Positions 8,522 through 17,201 of a stretch of DNA of 35,595 nt are shown piece by piece (within the stretch, counting starts at the first letter, position 1; the number at the start of each line of letters is the position of its first letter). The DNA comes from Peptostreptococcaceae bacterium (lineage in GTDB: Bacteria; Bacillota; Clostridia; Peptostreptococcales; Filifactoraceae). The notes beneath the pieces were generated by a model, which worked only from the letters and a program-made list of their open reading frames with translations, did no database searches and was not told the origin of the DNA. The DNA lies in assembly GCA_030532905.1 (NCBI GenBank), contig JAUNKE010000021.1:1-35595 (forward strand), written 5' to 3'. The position numbers were made by a program, and so were the translations under genes.

Positions 8522-9432
8522 TATATATCCTTCAAATAATAGTAAATCAATCCTTCAAGATTGTCGTATTCGCTGACGGTGATGCTCACGATGCCGAGCT
8601 CCTTCATAATGCCGAGCAAAATATTCACGCCGGCAACGATGATGTCCGCCCGCTCGGGCTGTAAGCCAACCACTTTGCGACGCTCCTCCAAGCTGAGCAT
8701 TGCCAAAGATTTCAAAATGCACTCGACTTCCTGTTTGGAAATCAAACTGTTGTGCACCTTATCGGAATCGTAGCGAGCCAAACAGAGATTGATGGCGGAT
8801 ACGGTACTGATGGTTCCGCCGATGCCGACAATCAGCTTGATGGCATAACGCTCAATCAGGTCGTTGATGATTTGGATTTCTTTGTCGATGAAATGACTCA
8901 TGTTGACGGTGTCTTCGCCAAATTTATCGGTCATTCGCACCGCACCGATGTCGATGCTCTTTTTGAACACGATGCCTTCAATCTGCGAGCCTACGACAAA
9001 TTCGGTCGAGCCGCCGCCGATGTCGATGATGAGGATTCGTCCATTCTCTTTGACACCCTGCGACACACCGTAAAATCCGAGTTCCGCTTCCAAATTTCCG
9101 CTGATGATATTGATTTTGACGCCCGTCGTTTTTTCCGCAGCCGCTACAAAGTCCTCGCCGTTTTTGGCGTCGCGAAGAGCCGATGTGCCGATTGCAAAAA
9201 TCTGCTCAACATTTTTGTTTCTCGCCTTTTGAACAAATTCTTCAAAGGAATCGATATTGCGCGAAAAGGTCTCTGGCTCAATCATTCGGTTTGCATTGAC
9301 ACCCTTCCCCATTCTTGTAATCTTCACTTCTTTTTCCCGGTTTTGAAATTCCGCATTTTGCTCATGTTTGAAATAGTCGGTTAGGAGCAATCGCATCGAA
9401 TTTGTTCCGATATCTATACCTGCAACTTTCAT
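8521..9432 (-). CDS. Ppx/GppA family phosphatase
   Basis: Members hydrolyse polyphosphate or pppGpp and belong to the actin-like ASKHA fold. The 303 residues contain the phosphate-1 motif GIDIGTNSMRLLL at the N-terminus, a core IGTSALRDAKNG and the phosphate-2 motif LIIDIGGGSTEFV, followed by a GIGGTIST turn. The protein is the short two-domain form without the C-terminal HD-like region of E. coli Ppx and GppA, so substrate preference cannot be told. AAGGACAAAGT is its ribosome binding site. It follows divIC after 111 bases and couples to the flavoprotein gene. Confidence 0.92.
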   Translation of the reverse strand: MKVAGIDIGTNSMRLLLTDYFKHEQNAEFQNREKEVKITRMGKGVNANRMIEPETFSRNIDSFEEFVQKARNKNVEQIFAIGTSALRDAKNGEDFVAAAEKTTGVKINIISGNLEAELGFYGVSQGVKENGRILIIDIGGGSTEFVVGSQIEGIVFKKSIDIGAVRMTDKFGEDTVNMSHFIDKEIQIINDLIERYAIKLIVGIGGTISTVSAINLCLARYDSDKVHNSLISKQEVECILKSLAMLSLEERRKVVGLQPERADIIVAGVNILLGIMKELGIVSITVSEYDNLEGLIYYYLKDI

Positions 9433-9543
9433 ACTTTGTCCTTATTTTTATATTTAGGTTTTGGAACCTATAAACCTGCGCTGAAGATAAAATCCGATTC
9501 AAAACCGTCTTTCAGAGATTTCGTTCGGCTTTCACCGACTCGA

Positions 9544-9906
9544 TTACTTGACGACGATATAGACGGATTCTTCCGGTCGCACCATCTTGAGATTTTCTCT
9601 CGCCATTTTTTCAATAAACTCCGGATTTTGCGCATTCTCGATAAGCTCCTGCAAATCCTTGATTTCTTTGTCGGCATTCTCAAGCTCCACCTTGACACGC
9701 ACCTTTTCTTTGGCATATTCTTCCAAAGTAAAATATCGCGATACGACCACCGTACCCATATAAACCACCAGTGCCAACGCTACCATCATCAATATTTTCG
9801 ACAGCGAAAACTTCGGTTTTTTCACTTCGTTCTTTTGCTCCACCGGCTCAATCGACTTCGGCTGATTGCCGAAACCCTCTCTATCATGCAAAAATTTATT
9901 ATCCAT
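9544..9906 (-). CDS. divIC: DivIC/FtsB-type septum formation protein
   Basis: This 120-residue bitopic membrane protein has a basic, mostly polar N-terminus (about 1-36), one transmembrane helix near 37-57 (ILMMVALALVVYMGTVVV) and an extracytoplasmic coiled coil (EEYAKEKVRVKVELENADKE). The typical DivIC ending NPEFIEKMARENLKMVRPEE follows. DivIC works with FtsL and DivIB in the divisome. The ATG at 9906 has AAAGGA 11 bases upstream; the TTG three codons earlier is too close. The rqcP gene directly upstream is the same arrangement as yabO-divIC in Bacillus, which strongly supports the call. Confidence 0.9.
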   Translation of the reverse strand: MDNKFLHDREGFGNQPKSIEPVEQKNEVKKPKFSLSKILMMVALALVVYMGTVVVSRYFTLEEYAKEKVRVKVELENADKEIKDLQELIENAQNPEFIEKMARENLKMVRPEESVYIVVK

Positions 9907-9959
9907 TCGTTGCAAAATCCTTTCACAAAATACATCGATGACAAATCAAATAAATTGAT

Positions 9960-10202
9960 TTAGTCAATGATGCTGTACATCAGTTCGGCATCTTCTTTTT
10001 TGGTACTCTCAATCAACTGCTCCACTCGCACTTTGACGATTTTGGTGCCGAATGAAATTTCCAAAATATCGCCGACCTTCACCTTGCTCGATGCCTTTGC
10101 CTCTTTGCCGTTGATGAGCACGACACCGGAATCCGATGCATCCTTTGCCACCGTTCGTCTTTTGATAATGCGTGACACCTTCAAATATTTATCTAATCTC
10201 AT
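9960..10202 (-). CDS. rqcP: S4-domain ribosome quality control protein RqcP (YabO/Hsp15 type)
   Basis: This 80-residue S4 RNA-binding protein begins [20 protein letters not shown] and continues with [21 protein letters not shown], the S4 alpha-L core. In Firmicutes RqcP binds stalled 50S subunits with RqcH and helps poly-alanine tailing of nascent chains. The start is the ATG at 10202 because GGAGA stands 6 bases before it; an in-frame codon four residues upstream has no site. Neighbour divIC agrees with the assignment. Confidence 0.93.
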   Translation of the reverse strand: MRLDKYLKVSRIIKRRTVAKDASDSGVVLINGKEAKASSKVKVGDILEISFGTKIVKVRVEQLIESTKKEDAELMYSIID

Positions 10203-10230
10203 AGTCTTCTCCATTCATTTCGATATATGT

Positions 10231-10259
10231 ATTGTATCAGATAATGCAGCGCTTTGCAA
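10231..10259 (-). promoter_or_regulatory. Promoter of rqcP-divIC-ppx-flavoprotein operon
   Basis: On the minus strand TTGCAA (10254-10259), a 17-base spacer and TACAAT (10231-10236) precede the rqcP start by about 28 bases. It lies downstream of the folded element at 10274-10365, so that element is not part of the rqcP leader. Confidence 0.75.
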
Positions 10260-10273
10260 TTTTTGAAACAAAA

Positions 10274-10365
10274 AACCTCTAAAGGAGCAGGATGTACCCG
10301 CGCCGAAAGTCAGACCGGAGTCTAACAATTGGCGCTTGAATATCATTCCCTTGTCTTTAGAGGTT
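10274..10365 (-). ncRNA. Candidate structured small RNA of unknown family
   Basis: An 11-bp perfect stem joins 10274-10284 and 10355-10365 and encloses 70 bases. Nested inside are GCGCC/GGCGC (10300-10304 with 10331-10335) and a small AGAC/GTCT hairpin (10312-10323). A GCGGG/CCTGC hairpin (10287-10301, minus strand) competes with the middle stem. On the minus strand the closing stem is followed by a run of T, like an intrinsic terminator. I do not recognise a riboswitch, SRP RNA, tmRNA or 6S motif. It lies between the rclA-like gene and the rqcP promoter. Confidence 0.4.
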
Positions 10366-10404
10366 GCAAATACTTACATCAAGATGCTTTGAAAATGATG
10401 AAAG

Positions 10405-10448
10405 GCTTTCAAAATTTGACGGACCTTGCCGCAATCCGTTTTGAAAGC
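10405..10448 (-). terminator. Hairpin after the RclA-like gene, possible terminator
   Basis: GCTTTCAAA (10405-10413) pairs with TTTGAAAGC (10440-10448), with an inner ACGGA/TCCGT stem. It begins 30 bases past the stop of the oxidoreductase. On the minus strand only a weak T-rich stretch follows, so termination strength is doubtful. Confidence 0.35.
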
Positions 10449-10478
10449 AAATTTCACTTCAATTTTTCATTTCAAAAT

Positions 10479-11837
10479 CTACAGGCTGAACAAATCGTTG
10501 AGCGCCTCCGCCATCGTCGGATGGGTGAATATTTGATTCTTGAGCACCGTATAATCCGCATCACAAGCCATTGCGGTCGCTATGATATTGATGACCTCAT
10601 GGGATTCTTCCGCAAAAAGCGTAGCACCGAGAATTTTATTCGTTTTCTTATCAACGATTGCTTTGTAAAGTCCCACCTGATTGCCGATGACCTTCGCCTT
10701 CGGAATCATCGACACCGGCATTTTCATCACATGAATGTCATAGCCCTGCTTAATTGCTTCTTTTTCACCGAGTCCCACCTTCGACAGCGTAGGATTCAAG
10801 AATACCGAAGTCGGAATAAATTTTCTGTTTTTCGTCGAATAGGAATGATTTCCCTGCAAGAAATTTCTCACGATGCGGAAGTCGTCAAACGAAATGTAGG
10901 TGAAATTCGGTCCGCCGTTCACATCGCCCATTGCAAAGATATGCTCCTTGTTGGTCTGCAAGAATTCGTTGACCTCAATGCTGCCGCGCTCCGACAATTT
11001 GACGCCCGCATTTTCCAATTTCAGCGCGGATACATTCGCTCGTCGGCCGATGGAAACCAAGATATAATCCTGCTCCAGTTCATGCGTTTGCCCGTCGAGC
11101 TCGTAATAAATTTTTGTACCGTCGGATTCCTCCGAAACTTTTTGCACTTTTGCATTCATGATAATTCGGATGCCCATATTTTCAAGACTCTTCTTCACCT
11201 CTTCGGCAACATCGTCATCTTCGCGCTCCATAAATTTTTCCGCAGCGTCCAAAACCGTCACTTCGCTTCCGTATTCCGTATAGGTCTTGGCAAATTCCAA
11301 ACCGATGAATCCACCGCCGATGATGGTCAGTTTTTTCGGCAAAATTTCCAAATCCATCAGTTCATCGCTCGTAATCACGCGCTCGGACAGCGTCAATCCT
11401 TCGATTTTCGGAACAATTGACTGCGAACCGGTGTTGATGAAAATTCGTTTTGCTTCAAATTCGCGTTTCTCGTCGCCACTTTCCACCAAGACCGTATGCT
11501 CATCGACAAAGCTTGCCGTTCCGTCGATAACTTCGACATTGCTCACGCCTGCAACCTTGTCGTAATTCGCTTTGTTCAGCAAGGCGATCAGATTCTTCTT
11601 CTCCGTCACGGATTTCAAGTAATATTCCTGCTTGTCCGCCGAATTGAATTTCTTACGATTTGCCTTGAGCGACAAAGTTTTTGACGGAATACAGCGCACA
11701 TTGATGCAGGTACCGCCATACATTTTTTTCGATTTTTCAATCAGAATCGTCTGCTCGCCCCGTTGACCTAAATACGCCGCCAGCGTTTTTCCCGCTTTTC
11801 CGAAACCTATAATGATATTATCTACTGTTTTCTTCAT
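10479..11837 (-). CDS. RclA-like pyridine nucleotide-disulfide oxidoreductase
   Basis: This 452-residue flavoenzyme has a FAD motif IIIGFGKAGKTLAAYL, a redox-active disulfide GGTCINVRCIPSKT (C44, C49), a NAD(P) motif IIGGGFIGLEFAKTY, and the second FAD segment IFAMGDVNGGPNFTYIS. It ends HPTMAEALNDLFSL. The opening GFGKAGKTLA, the MYGGTCIN context and the ending closely match E. coli RclA, a copper(II) reductase induced by reactive chlorine. It is therefore nearer RclA than dihydrolipoamide dehydrogenase or mercuric reductase. For an anaerobe it could help survive neutrophil oxidants or handle copper. The ATG at 11837 aligns with the RclA N-terminus; earlier ATGs at 11849 and 11894 are less likely. 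Confidence 0.88.
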   Translation of the reverse strand: MKKTVDNIIIGFGKAGKTLAAYLGQRGEQTILIEKSKKMYGGTCINVRCIPSKTLSLKANRKKFNSADKQEYYLKSVTEKKNLIALLNKANYDKVAGVSNVEVIDGTASFVDEHTVLVESGDEKREFEAKRIFINTGSQSIVPKIEGLTLSERVITSDELMDLEILPKKLTIIGGGFIGLEFAKTYTEYGSEVTVLDAAEKFMEREDDDVAEEVKKSLENMGIRIIMNAKVQKVSEESDGTKIYYELDGQTHELEQDYILVSIGRRANVSALKLENAGVKLSERGSIEVNEFLQTNKEHIFAMGDVNGGPNFTYISFDDFRIVRNFLQGNHSYSTKNRKFIPTSVFLNPTLSKVGLGEKEAIKQGYDIHVMKMPVSMIPKAKVIGNQVGLYKAIVDKKTNKILGATLFAEESHEVINIIATAMACDADYTVLKNQIFTHPTMAEALNDLFSL

Positions 11838-11877
11838 ATCTTCTCTCATTTCTAAATTGATTTTGTTGAACAAAACC

Positions 11878-11906
11878 ATTATATATTTTTTCAATCAAAA
11901 ATTCAA
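11878..11906 (-). promoter_or_regulatory. Promoter of the RclA-like gene
   Basis: Minus-strand TTGAAT (11901-11906), 17 bases and a perfect TATAAT (11878-11883) stand about 40 bases before the start. This is one of the best promoters in the window and gives the gene its own transcript. Confidence 0.8.
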
Positions 11907-12023
11907 TATCGCGACTTCTTTTTTTATGCTGAAGAAAATGTGCTCCGCTTAAACGAGAAATAATCAAATCTCTACTTTCATTTCTATCGTCTGTGTAATT
12001 TGACCGTGAAATCGACTTGCATC

Positions 12024-12773
12024 TTATTCGTTTGAATTCAAATCTCCGAATAATTTTTTCTGCAATTTTTTATCCAAAATGCGACTGCTGCTTTTTAGAA
12101 CCTTTTCCGAATTGGCAAGCATTTTTTCAACTCTATCGCCTAAGGTTGAATCTATGAATTGCTCCATGTCAATTCCTCGCAGGGTAAAAAATAACATCGG
12201 GTCTTCATCCAAACGAACAGCCACCCCGTAAAGTGCCGCCGCCACATGTTTGCACATCAGCGCCCAATCGGGACAACTGCAATCAAAATCAATCTCCTTC
12301 GGCTCCGGGAAGAGTCCACCTCTTTCTTTGAATAATTCCTGCATATCATCGGGAAAATCTCCGAACAAAAGCGACTCGATCGTTTCCAGTTTTTTGCCAT
12401 ATCTTTCCATAATACTTCGACATTTCTTTTCGGAAAGAGAACGGATGTGAATTTCAACCTTATAAGGAGTTTTTCTGCTGCCCTGTACCTTTGCAAAAAT
12501 CCTCTCTCTTTCAATTTGCAAATCAATGACGGTTCCCGCCTTCACATATCTTTTGCCTCGGTCAATTCGATTTTCGTAATCCGCATATCGCTCCAAATTT
12601 TCGCACCAGGCTTTTCCCCACCAACTTTTGGCAATAGTTTTTGAACTGACGACAATCGGATGAAGCTCCTTGCCTTTCTTGGATGCCTTGTCTTTGCTGT
12701 TGCTGACATTCGTTTTCAATTTTGAAATCTTCGGCTGTCTGAATTTCTCCATTTCGTCCCAATATTTACTCAT
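12024..12773 (-). CDS. SWIM zinc-finger protein (YwqB-like), partner of SNF2 helicase
   Basis: The 249-residue protein has a SWIM motif of form CxCx6CxH with C165, C167, C174 and H176 (DCSCPDWALMCKHVAAALYG). This zinc-binding module is thought to contact DNA or proteins. The N-terminal part contains SKTIAKSWWGKAWCENLERYAD, a stretch common in bacterial SWIM proteins next to SNF2 helicases. AAGGTGTGG is the ribosome binding site. It follows the helicase gene after 58 bases, the arrangement of ywqA-ywqB in Bacillus subtilis, so the two likely act together on DNA. The precise role is unknown. Confidence 0.88.
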   Translation of the reverse strand: MSKYWDEMEKFRQPKISKLKTNVSNSKDKASKKGKELHPIVVSSKTIAKSWWGKAWCENLERYADYENRIDRGKRYVKAGTVIDLQIERERIFAKVQGSRKTPYKVEIHIRSLSEKKCRSIMERYGKKLETIESLLFGDFPDDMQELFKERGGLFPEPKEIDFDCSCPDWALMCKHVAAALYGVAVRLDEDPMLFFTLRGIDMEQFIDSTLGDRVEKMLANSEKVLKSSSRILDKKLQKKLFGDLNSNE

Positions 12774-12831
12774 TCCACACCTTCAACTCTCAACTCAAAT
12801 TCGTTTGCTTCCTATGAAAATCCGTCCCGAT

Positions 12832-15435
12832 TTACAAATCCAATCTCAAAAGATCTAGAATTTCCTCATCGCTCATTTCTGTAAGCACTTTGTCTTCGCC
12901 CGCTCCTATCATCTGCTCGGCAAGTGCTTTTTTGGATTCAATCAGCTCATTGATTTTTTCTTCAATCGTATCTTTGCAAACCAATTTATGCACCATTACA
13001 TTTTTATTTTGTCCGATTCGATATGCCCTGTCCGTCGCTTGATTTTCAACGGCGGGATTCCACCAGCGGTCAAAATGTATCACATGATTCGCATTCGTAA
13101 GATTCAATCCGGTTCCTCCCGCTTTAACGGAAAGTACCATAAACGGAACATAGCGCTCGCTCTGAAATTCTTCCACCATTTTATTTCTTTGCTTTATCGG
13201 GGTTGCCCCATGCAAAACGAATCCCTCCGTGTTGAATATCGAGCGCAAAAACTCAGCTAAAAAATCTGCAATTTCCTGAAATTGTGTAAAAATCAATACG
13301 CGCTCTCTTTTTTCATAAATGGTTTCGCAAAGTTCTCTCAGCATGTCGAATTTTCCACTCTCACTCTCCAAATACCCTTCCTGACCTAAATACTGGTCGG
13401 GATGATTGCAAATTTGTTTCAGCTTCATAATCGTTGTGAGAATAAGCCCTTTTCTACTCATCCCTTCACTTGTTGAAATCTTTTTCTCCATATCCGCAAC
13501 CACTTTTTTATACAACACGATTTGTTTTTTGGAAAGTCCTACATAGTCGATGAACTCCATTTTTTCCGGTAAATCCGAAATAATACTTTTATCCGTCTTC
13601 ACTCTTCTGAGAATAAATGGCGCGATCATATTCTTTAATTTTACATATTTTTGAGGTTCTTCCTTCAAGCCTCTGCAAAACTTCTTGAATTCCGACGCCG
13701 TACCGAGCAATCCGCCATTCAAAAAGTCGAACAAAGACCATAAATTGCTCAAATCGTTTTCTATCGGCGTTCCTGTCATCGCGATTCTCATCGTTGCACG
13801 AATCTTTTTTATCAGCTTCGTCTGTTTGGTTGTCGGATTTTTGATTGCCTGCGCCTCATCCAAAATGAGCACATCCCAATTCTTTTGCAAAATCTCATTA
13901 AGCCTACTCACCATTTTGTAAGTGGTTATCGTCAAGAATGATTTTTTATTTAGAATTTGCTCACTCAATTCTTTTGCACTTTTGCCGTGAAGAATATTGT
14001 AATCCATACTCGGCGTGAATTTCTTAATTTCTCTCTCCCAGTTTCCGAGTAACGAAGCGGGAACTATCAGCAGAGCTTCCGCATTTTTATGTTTCTGTCT
14101 GATGTTTTCCAGATACGAAAGTGTCTGCACGGTTTTCCCCAAGCCCATGTCATCCGCAAGACAGGCTCCGAATTGTAAATCGCTCATATAATTCAACCAC
14201 TTGTACCCGTTCATCTGATACGGTCTCAGTTTTGCATTGAGACTCTTCGGCAATTTCAATTCCTTTATACTTTCCGGATGAGTCAGTTTGTTCATCAGGG
14301 ACGAAAGCCATTTTCCATTGCTGATTACTGTCGAATCATCCGCGATATTAAGACTTTGTTCATCAATACGAAGAGCATCAAACAAAGTTATTTTCTCGTC
14401 CATATTCTCCATATCGGAAAGCAGTTTACGAAGTCGCTCGTGATTTACTTCGATCCACTTTCCTTTCAAGAATACCAATCCTTCACTTTGCCTCAATATT
14501 TTTTCAATATCGCTTTTAGTGAGCTCCTCCCCATCGACTGTAAGCGTCGGTGTAACGGAAATCAATGTGTCAAACCCCAATTTGGACGGCTCTTTTTCTC
14601 CGATTTTAATCGTCTTTTGAATGGAGCTTGATTGTCTTCTCCACCAATTTGGAATTCGGCAAAGAACACCCGAAGCTTCTATCGATTCAATTTGCTTTAA
14701 AAATGCATAGGCTTCATCCGTCGTTATTTTTATCGGCCAAAACAGCTCGCCGCTCTCCATAAATGACGCAATCAAATCGGATGTTTTCGCTACATTATTA
14801 AGACAGGAGAGCAGATCCATCAGTTTTTCTCTTGAATTTTTGAATTCCACCAATGCATACTCCAGCGGCATGTGACTCACTTTCCCGCTTGCATTTTTGG
14901 TTGCATAGGTTGCCAAAAATGCAAAAGGATAATCCGGTTCCTTGCTCTCAACCAGGTGAAAAAATATTCTTTCCGGCGTGTGCAGACCATTGCTCTTTTG
15001 CGCAAGATACGATTCCACCTTCCCTTTGTAATTTCTGATTTCATCAGCAAATACAAGCGTCAGACCGTCGATAATTTTTTGTATCCACGCTTCAGATACA
15101 TACTCCGCCCCAATTACAAAAGGAGTTTGAGTCAATAGCCGATGTAGCATCATTTCATCCAAGTGCACCGTCGTGTTTTCTCTTGCAATCTCCACTTCCG
15201 GAGTTTTTGTCAAAAGCTCAAAAAATATCTCCACTATGCTCACCAGAAAAGCCGCCGATTCGTTGAGCGAATTCCGCTCGACTTGAAATCCCAGCCGATA
15301 TAGCGAATCATACCCTTTTTCATGCCAAATCTTTTGAGCGGATGCTCTCTTTTCGGGCTCCAAAGTTGTATAATCTATCTGAAATCCATTCTCCGTAAAT
15401 ATAAAATTCGGTATTTCATAATCCAATTTCGTCAT
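12832..15435 (-). CDS. SNF2-family DNA helicase/translocase (YwqA-like)
   Basis: This 867-residue superfamily 2 ATPase has an N-terminal accessory region (1 to about 400) ahead of the two RecA lobes. Motif I is ADDMGLGKTVQT (about 427-438), motif II DEAQ near 524, motif III MTGTPIEN and motif VI QATDRAYRIGQ near 797-807. SNF2 proteins move on double-stranded DNA and remodel protein-DNA complexes. The N-terminal half resembles bacterial SNF2 proteins that pair with SWIM proteins, and a SWIM gene follows. GGAGCGAAAAG precedes the start. No nuclease, methylase or phospholipase D gene is adjacent, so I see no sign of a DISARM-type system. Confidence 0.93.
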   Translation of the reverse strand: MTKLDYEIPNFIFTENGFQIDYTTLEPEKRASAQKIWHEKGYDSLYRLGFQVERNSLNESAAFLVSIVEIFFELLTKTPEVEIARENTTVHLDEMMLHRLLTQTPFVIGAEYVSEAWIQKIIDGLTLVFADEIRNYKGKVESYLAQKSNGLHTPERIFFHLVESKEPDYPFAFLATYATKNASGKVSHMPLEYALVEFKNSREKLMDLLSCLNNVAKTSDLIASFMESGELFWPIKITTDEAYAFLKQIESIEASGVLCRIPNWWRRQSSSIQKTIKIGEKEPSKLGFDTLISVTPTLTVDGEELTKSDIEKILRQSEGLVFLKGKWIEVNHERLRKLLSDMENMDEKITLFDALRIDEQSLNIADDSTVISNGKWLSSLMNKLTHPESIKELKLPKSLNAKLRPYQMNGYKWLNYMSDLQFGACLADDMGLGKTVQTLSYLENIRQKHKNAEALLIVPASLLGNWEREIKKFTPSMDYNILHGKSAKELSEQILNKKSFLTITTYKMVSRLNEILQKNWDVLILDEAQAIKNPTTKQTKLIKKIRATMRIAMTGTPIENDLSNLWSLFDFLNGGLLGTASEFKKFCRGLKEEPQKYVKLKNMIAPFILRRVKTDKSIISDLPEKMEFIDYVGLSKKQIVLYKKVVADMEKKISTSEGMSRKGLILTTIMKLKQICNHPDQYLGQEGYLESESGKFDMLRELCETIYEKRERVLIFTQFQEIADFLAEFLRSIFNTEGFVLHGATPIKQRNKMVEEFQSERYVPFMVLSVKAGGTGLNLTNANHVIHFDRWWNPAVENQATDRAYRIGQNKNVMVHKLVCKDTIEEKINELIESKKALAEQMIGAGEDKVLTEMSDEEILDLLRLDL

Positions 15436-15588
15436 CTTTTCGCTCCATTCTCAGAAATTGATACGCTTCACTTAATCAGCTTCAAAAAACTTCATTCCCA
15501 AAAATCACTGTCAAAAACGGCAACACCGTTCTGTTTTAATCTCCTGTCTTCTCCTTTTAAGAACATTTTTTAATTTCCATTTTCGATT

Positions 15589-15618
15589 AAAATATCGTCG
15601 TAAAAAGTCGCACGGCAA
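15589..15618 (-). promoter_or_regulatory. Possible promoter of the SNF2-SWIM pair
   Basis: Minus-strand TTGCCG (15613-15618), an 18-base spacer and TATTTT (15589-15594) lie about 150 bases before the SNF2 start. The match is moderate. Confidence 0.45.
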
Positions 15619-15683
15619 AACAGAATCACCAACCGATTTCTATTGCTCCAACAAATTCTAATACTTTGTAAGAGCGATGCTCT

Positions 15684-16154
15684 TTAGTTGTAAAATTTTT
15701 CTTCCATATTGACAACGGCACCTTTTTTTATCGTAAAGATATAATGCCTTTGCTTCAACGACAAATCTTCCTTGCACGCGGATAAAAACGCATTATAGCT
15801 CTCAAATGTATGCTTCCGATCATCTTTTGTTGAATACTTTTGCTCCGTATCGACTATCGAAACCTTAAGCTCCGAGCTTGTTTTATAATGCTCGATTTCA
15901 TTCAAATCTTTTCGGTAAAATCCTCCGGGATATTCACTCGGCAGTATCCCAAGTTCCTCAATTTTTCGCTTGTCTTCTTCAATAAAAGAATTTAAAAGGA
16001 TGACTTTGTTGATTTTGATTTCATTTTCATTCATCTCCAATATCATTCCCGTCTCCGTAGTCGCTTTCGAAGAGGATAACGAATAAGCACCTATCGAAAT
16101 GCATACAACCAAAATGAGCGATAATAAAACGAAAGTTTTTTTGTTCTTGTCCAT
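15684..16154 (-). CDS. Hypothetical membrane-anchored extracytoplasmic protein
   Basis: This 156-residue protein opens with MDKNKKTFVLLSLILVVCISIGAYSL split between a short basic stretch and one hydrophobic helix, acting as an uncleaved anchor or signal peptide. The remaining 125 or so residues are polar with no motif that I recognise. The cysteine in the helix (VVCISI) is not a convincing lipobox. GGGAGGGAACAAA is an excellent ribosome binding site. It is a single gene between the SNF2 pair and the amino-acid transporter. Function is unknown. Confidence 0.8.
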   Translation of the reverse strand: MDKNKKTFVLLSLILVVCISIGAYSLSSSKATTETGMILEMNENEIKINKVILLNSFIEEDKRKIEELGILPSEYPGGFYRKDLNEIEHYKTSSELKVSIVDTEQKYSTKDDRKHTFESYNAFLSACKEDLSLKQRHYIFTIKKGAVVNMEEKFYN

Positions 16155-16237
16155 TTTGTTCCCTCCCTGCTTTTACTACTTTGTAATTTTTGAGTTGTTC
16201 TCTGTGGACTTCCCTCATAATTTTTTACATTTCTTAT

Positions 16238-16243
16238 ATTATA
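16238..16243 (-). promoter_or_regulatory. -10 element of the hypothetical membrane protein gene
   Basis: A perfect TATAAT on the minus strand lies about 84 bases before the start of the gene at 16154. No good -35 is visible at 16-18 bases, so this is a partial promoter call. Confidence 0.4.
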
Positions 16244-16335
16244 ACATAAGCTTATGCCGAAGCGATATTCCGATATAAGTTGTAAACTCGAATATTATCA
16301 AAGGTACGAAGGTAGAGGATATTAAATTCGAGCGA

Positions 16336-16372
16336 AAACTTATAAAAGCGTATCAAAATCACGCTCTTATAA
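16336..16372 (-). terminator. Second hairpin downstream of the ABC transporter
   Basis: A 12-bp stem (16340-16351 with 16361-16372, one G-U pair in minus-strand RNA) has a 9-base loop and is followed on the minus strand by GTTTTC. It lies about 70 bases after the main transporter terminator and may be a back-up. Confidence 0.4.
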
Positions 16373-16433
16373 AACCTAAGTATAAAAAGCTTTGTTCCAA
16401 AATCAAATCATACTCCGGCAGATGAATTTGCGC

Positions 16434-16476
16434 AAATAAAAAGTCGGATGAGCGAATTTCAAAACGCTCATCCAAC
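16434..16476 (-). terminator. Terminator of the amino-acid ABC transporter operon
   Basis: On the minus strand GTTGGATGAGCG (16476-16465) pairs with CGCTCATCCGAC (16454-16443) around a 10-base loop, with one G-U pair. TTTTTATTT follows. It begins 5 bases after the stop codon of the ATPase gene. Confidence 0.88.
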
Positions 16477-16481
16477 TTTTT

Positions 16482-17201
16482 TTATAAAACTTTGGATAAA
16501 AATTCTTTGGTGCGCTCATTCGCCTGCTCGCTGAAAATATGCTCCGGTGTGCCGCGCTCGACGATGTATCCGTCTTCCATAAAAATAATTTCATCCGCCA
16601 CCTCCTTGGCGAATCCCATTTCATGCGTTACGACGACCATCGTCATTCCTTCATCCGCCAAATTGCGCATGACCGCGAGCACATCGCCGACCATTTCGGG
16701 ATCGAGTGCGGAAGTCGCTTCGTCAAAAAGCATGACCTCCGGCTCCATCGCCAGCGCTCTTGCAATCGCTACACGCTGCTTTTGTCCGCCCGACAAAGAA
16801 TTCGGATACATATCGCATTTGTCCGACACGCCCATCTTCTCCAAAAGCTGCTTTGCTTTTTCTGTCGCGGTTTCCTCCGGCAATCCCTTCACTTTCATCG
16901 GCGCCAAAATCACATTTTCCAGTACGGTCTTATGCGGGAACAAATTAAAATTTTGAAAAACCATACCCATTTTTGCACGCACCGCATCTTCTTCCTCCGT
17001 ATCGGTAATGTCCTGCGCATCGAGATAGATACTTCCCGAATTGGACTTCTCAAGCAAATTGAGACAGCGCAAAAAGGTGCTTTTCCCCGAGCCCGACGGT
17101 CCGATGATGGCGAGCACATCGCCGGCTTTTACATCGACATTGATTCCGCTGAGCACAACTTTGTCCCCGAAACTCTTATACAGATTTCTTACTTTAATCA
17201 C
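16482..17201 (-). CDS. Polar amino-acid ABC transporter, ATP-binding subunit (GlnQ/HisP type)
   Basis: This 239-residue ATPase energises uptake. It has Walker [10 protein letters not shown] (34-42), the Q-loop [12 protein letters not shown], signature [15 protein letters not shown], Walker [16 protein letters not shown] and the H-loop [10 protein letters not shown], all of the PAAT subfamily. The start is GTG at 17201, overlapping the permease stop by 8 bases, so translation is coupled. It is last in the T-box-controlled operon. Substrate must be inferred from the leader; basic amino acids are my best guess. Confidence 0.94.
   Translation of the reverse strand: MIKVRNLYKSFGDKVVLSGINVDVKAGDVLAIIGPSGSGKSTFLRCLNLLEKSNSGSIYLDAQDITDTEEEDAVRAKMGMVFQNFNLFPHKTVLENVILAPMKVKGLPEETATEKAKQLLEKMGVSDKCDMYPNSLSGGQKQRVAIARALAMEPEVMLFDEATSALDPEMVGDVLAVMRNLADEGMTMVVVTHEMGFAKEVADEIIFMEDGYIVERGTPEHIFSEQANERTKEFLSKVL

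Noticed and set aside
10274..10365. Folded element as small SRP RNA
   Set aside because: The conserved SRP loop sequence (GGUCCGGAAGGAAGCA type) is absent on both strands.
10329..11420. A 363-codon open frame on the plus strand opposite the RclA-like gene
   Set aside because: It is a shadow of a well-supported coding gene, has a His/Arg/Phe-rich composition typical of antisense frames and no family resemblance.
12024..15435. SNF2 helicase plus SWIM protein as a DISARM-like defence system
   Set aside because: No DNA methylase, DUF1998 or phospholipase D gene is adjacent, and the pair matches the housekeeping-like ywqA-ywqB arrangement.
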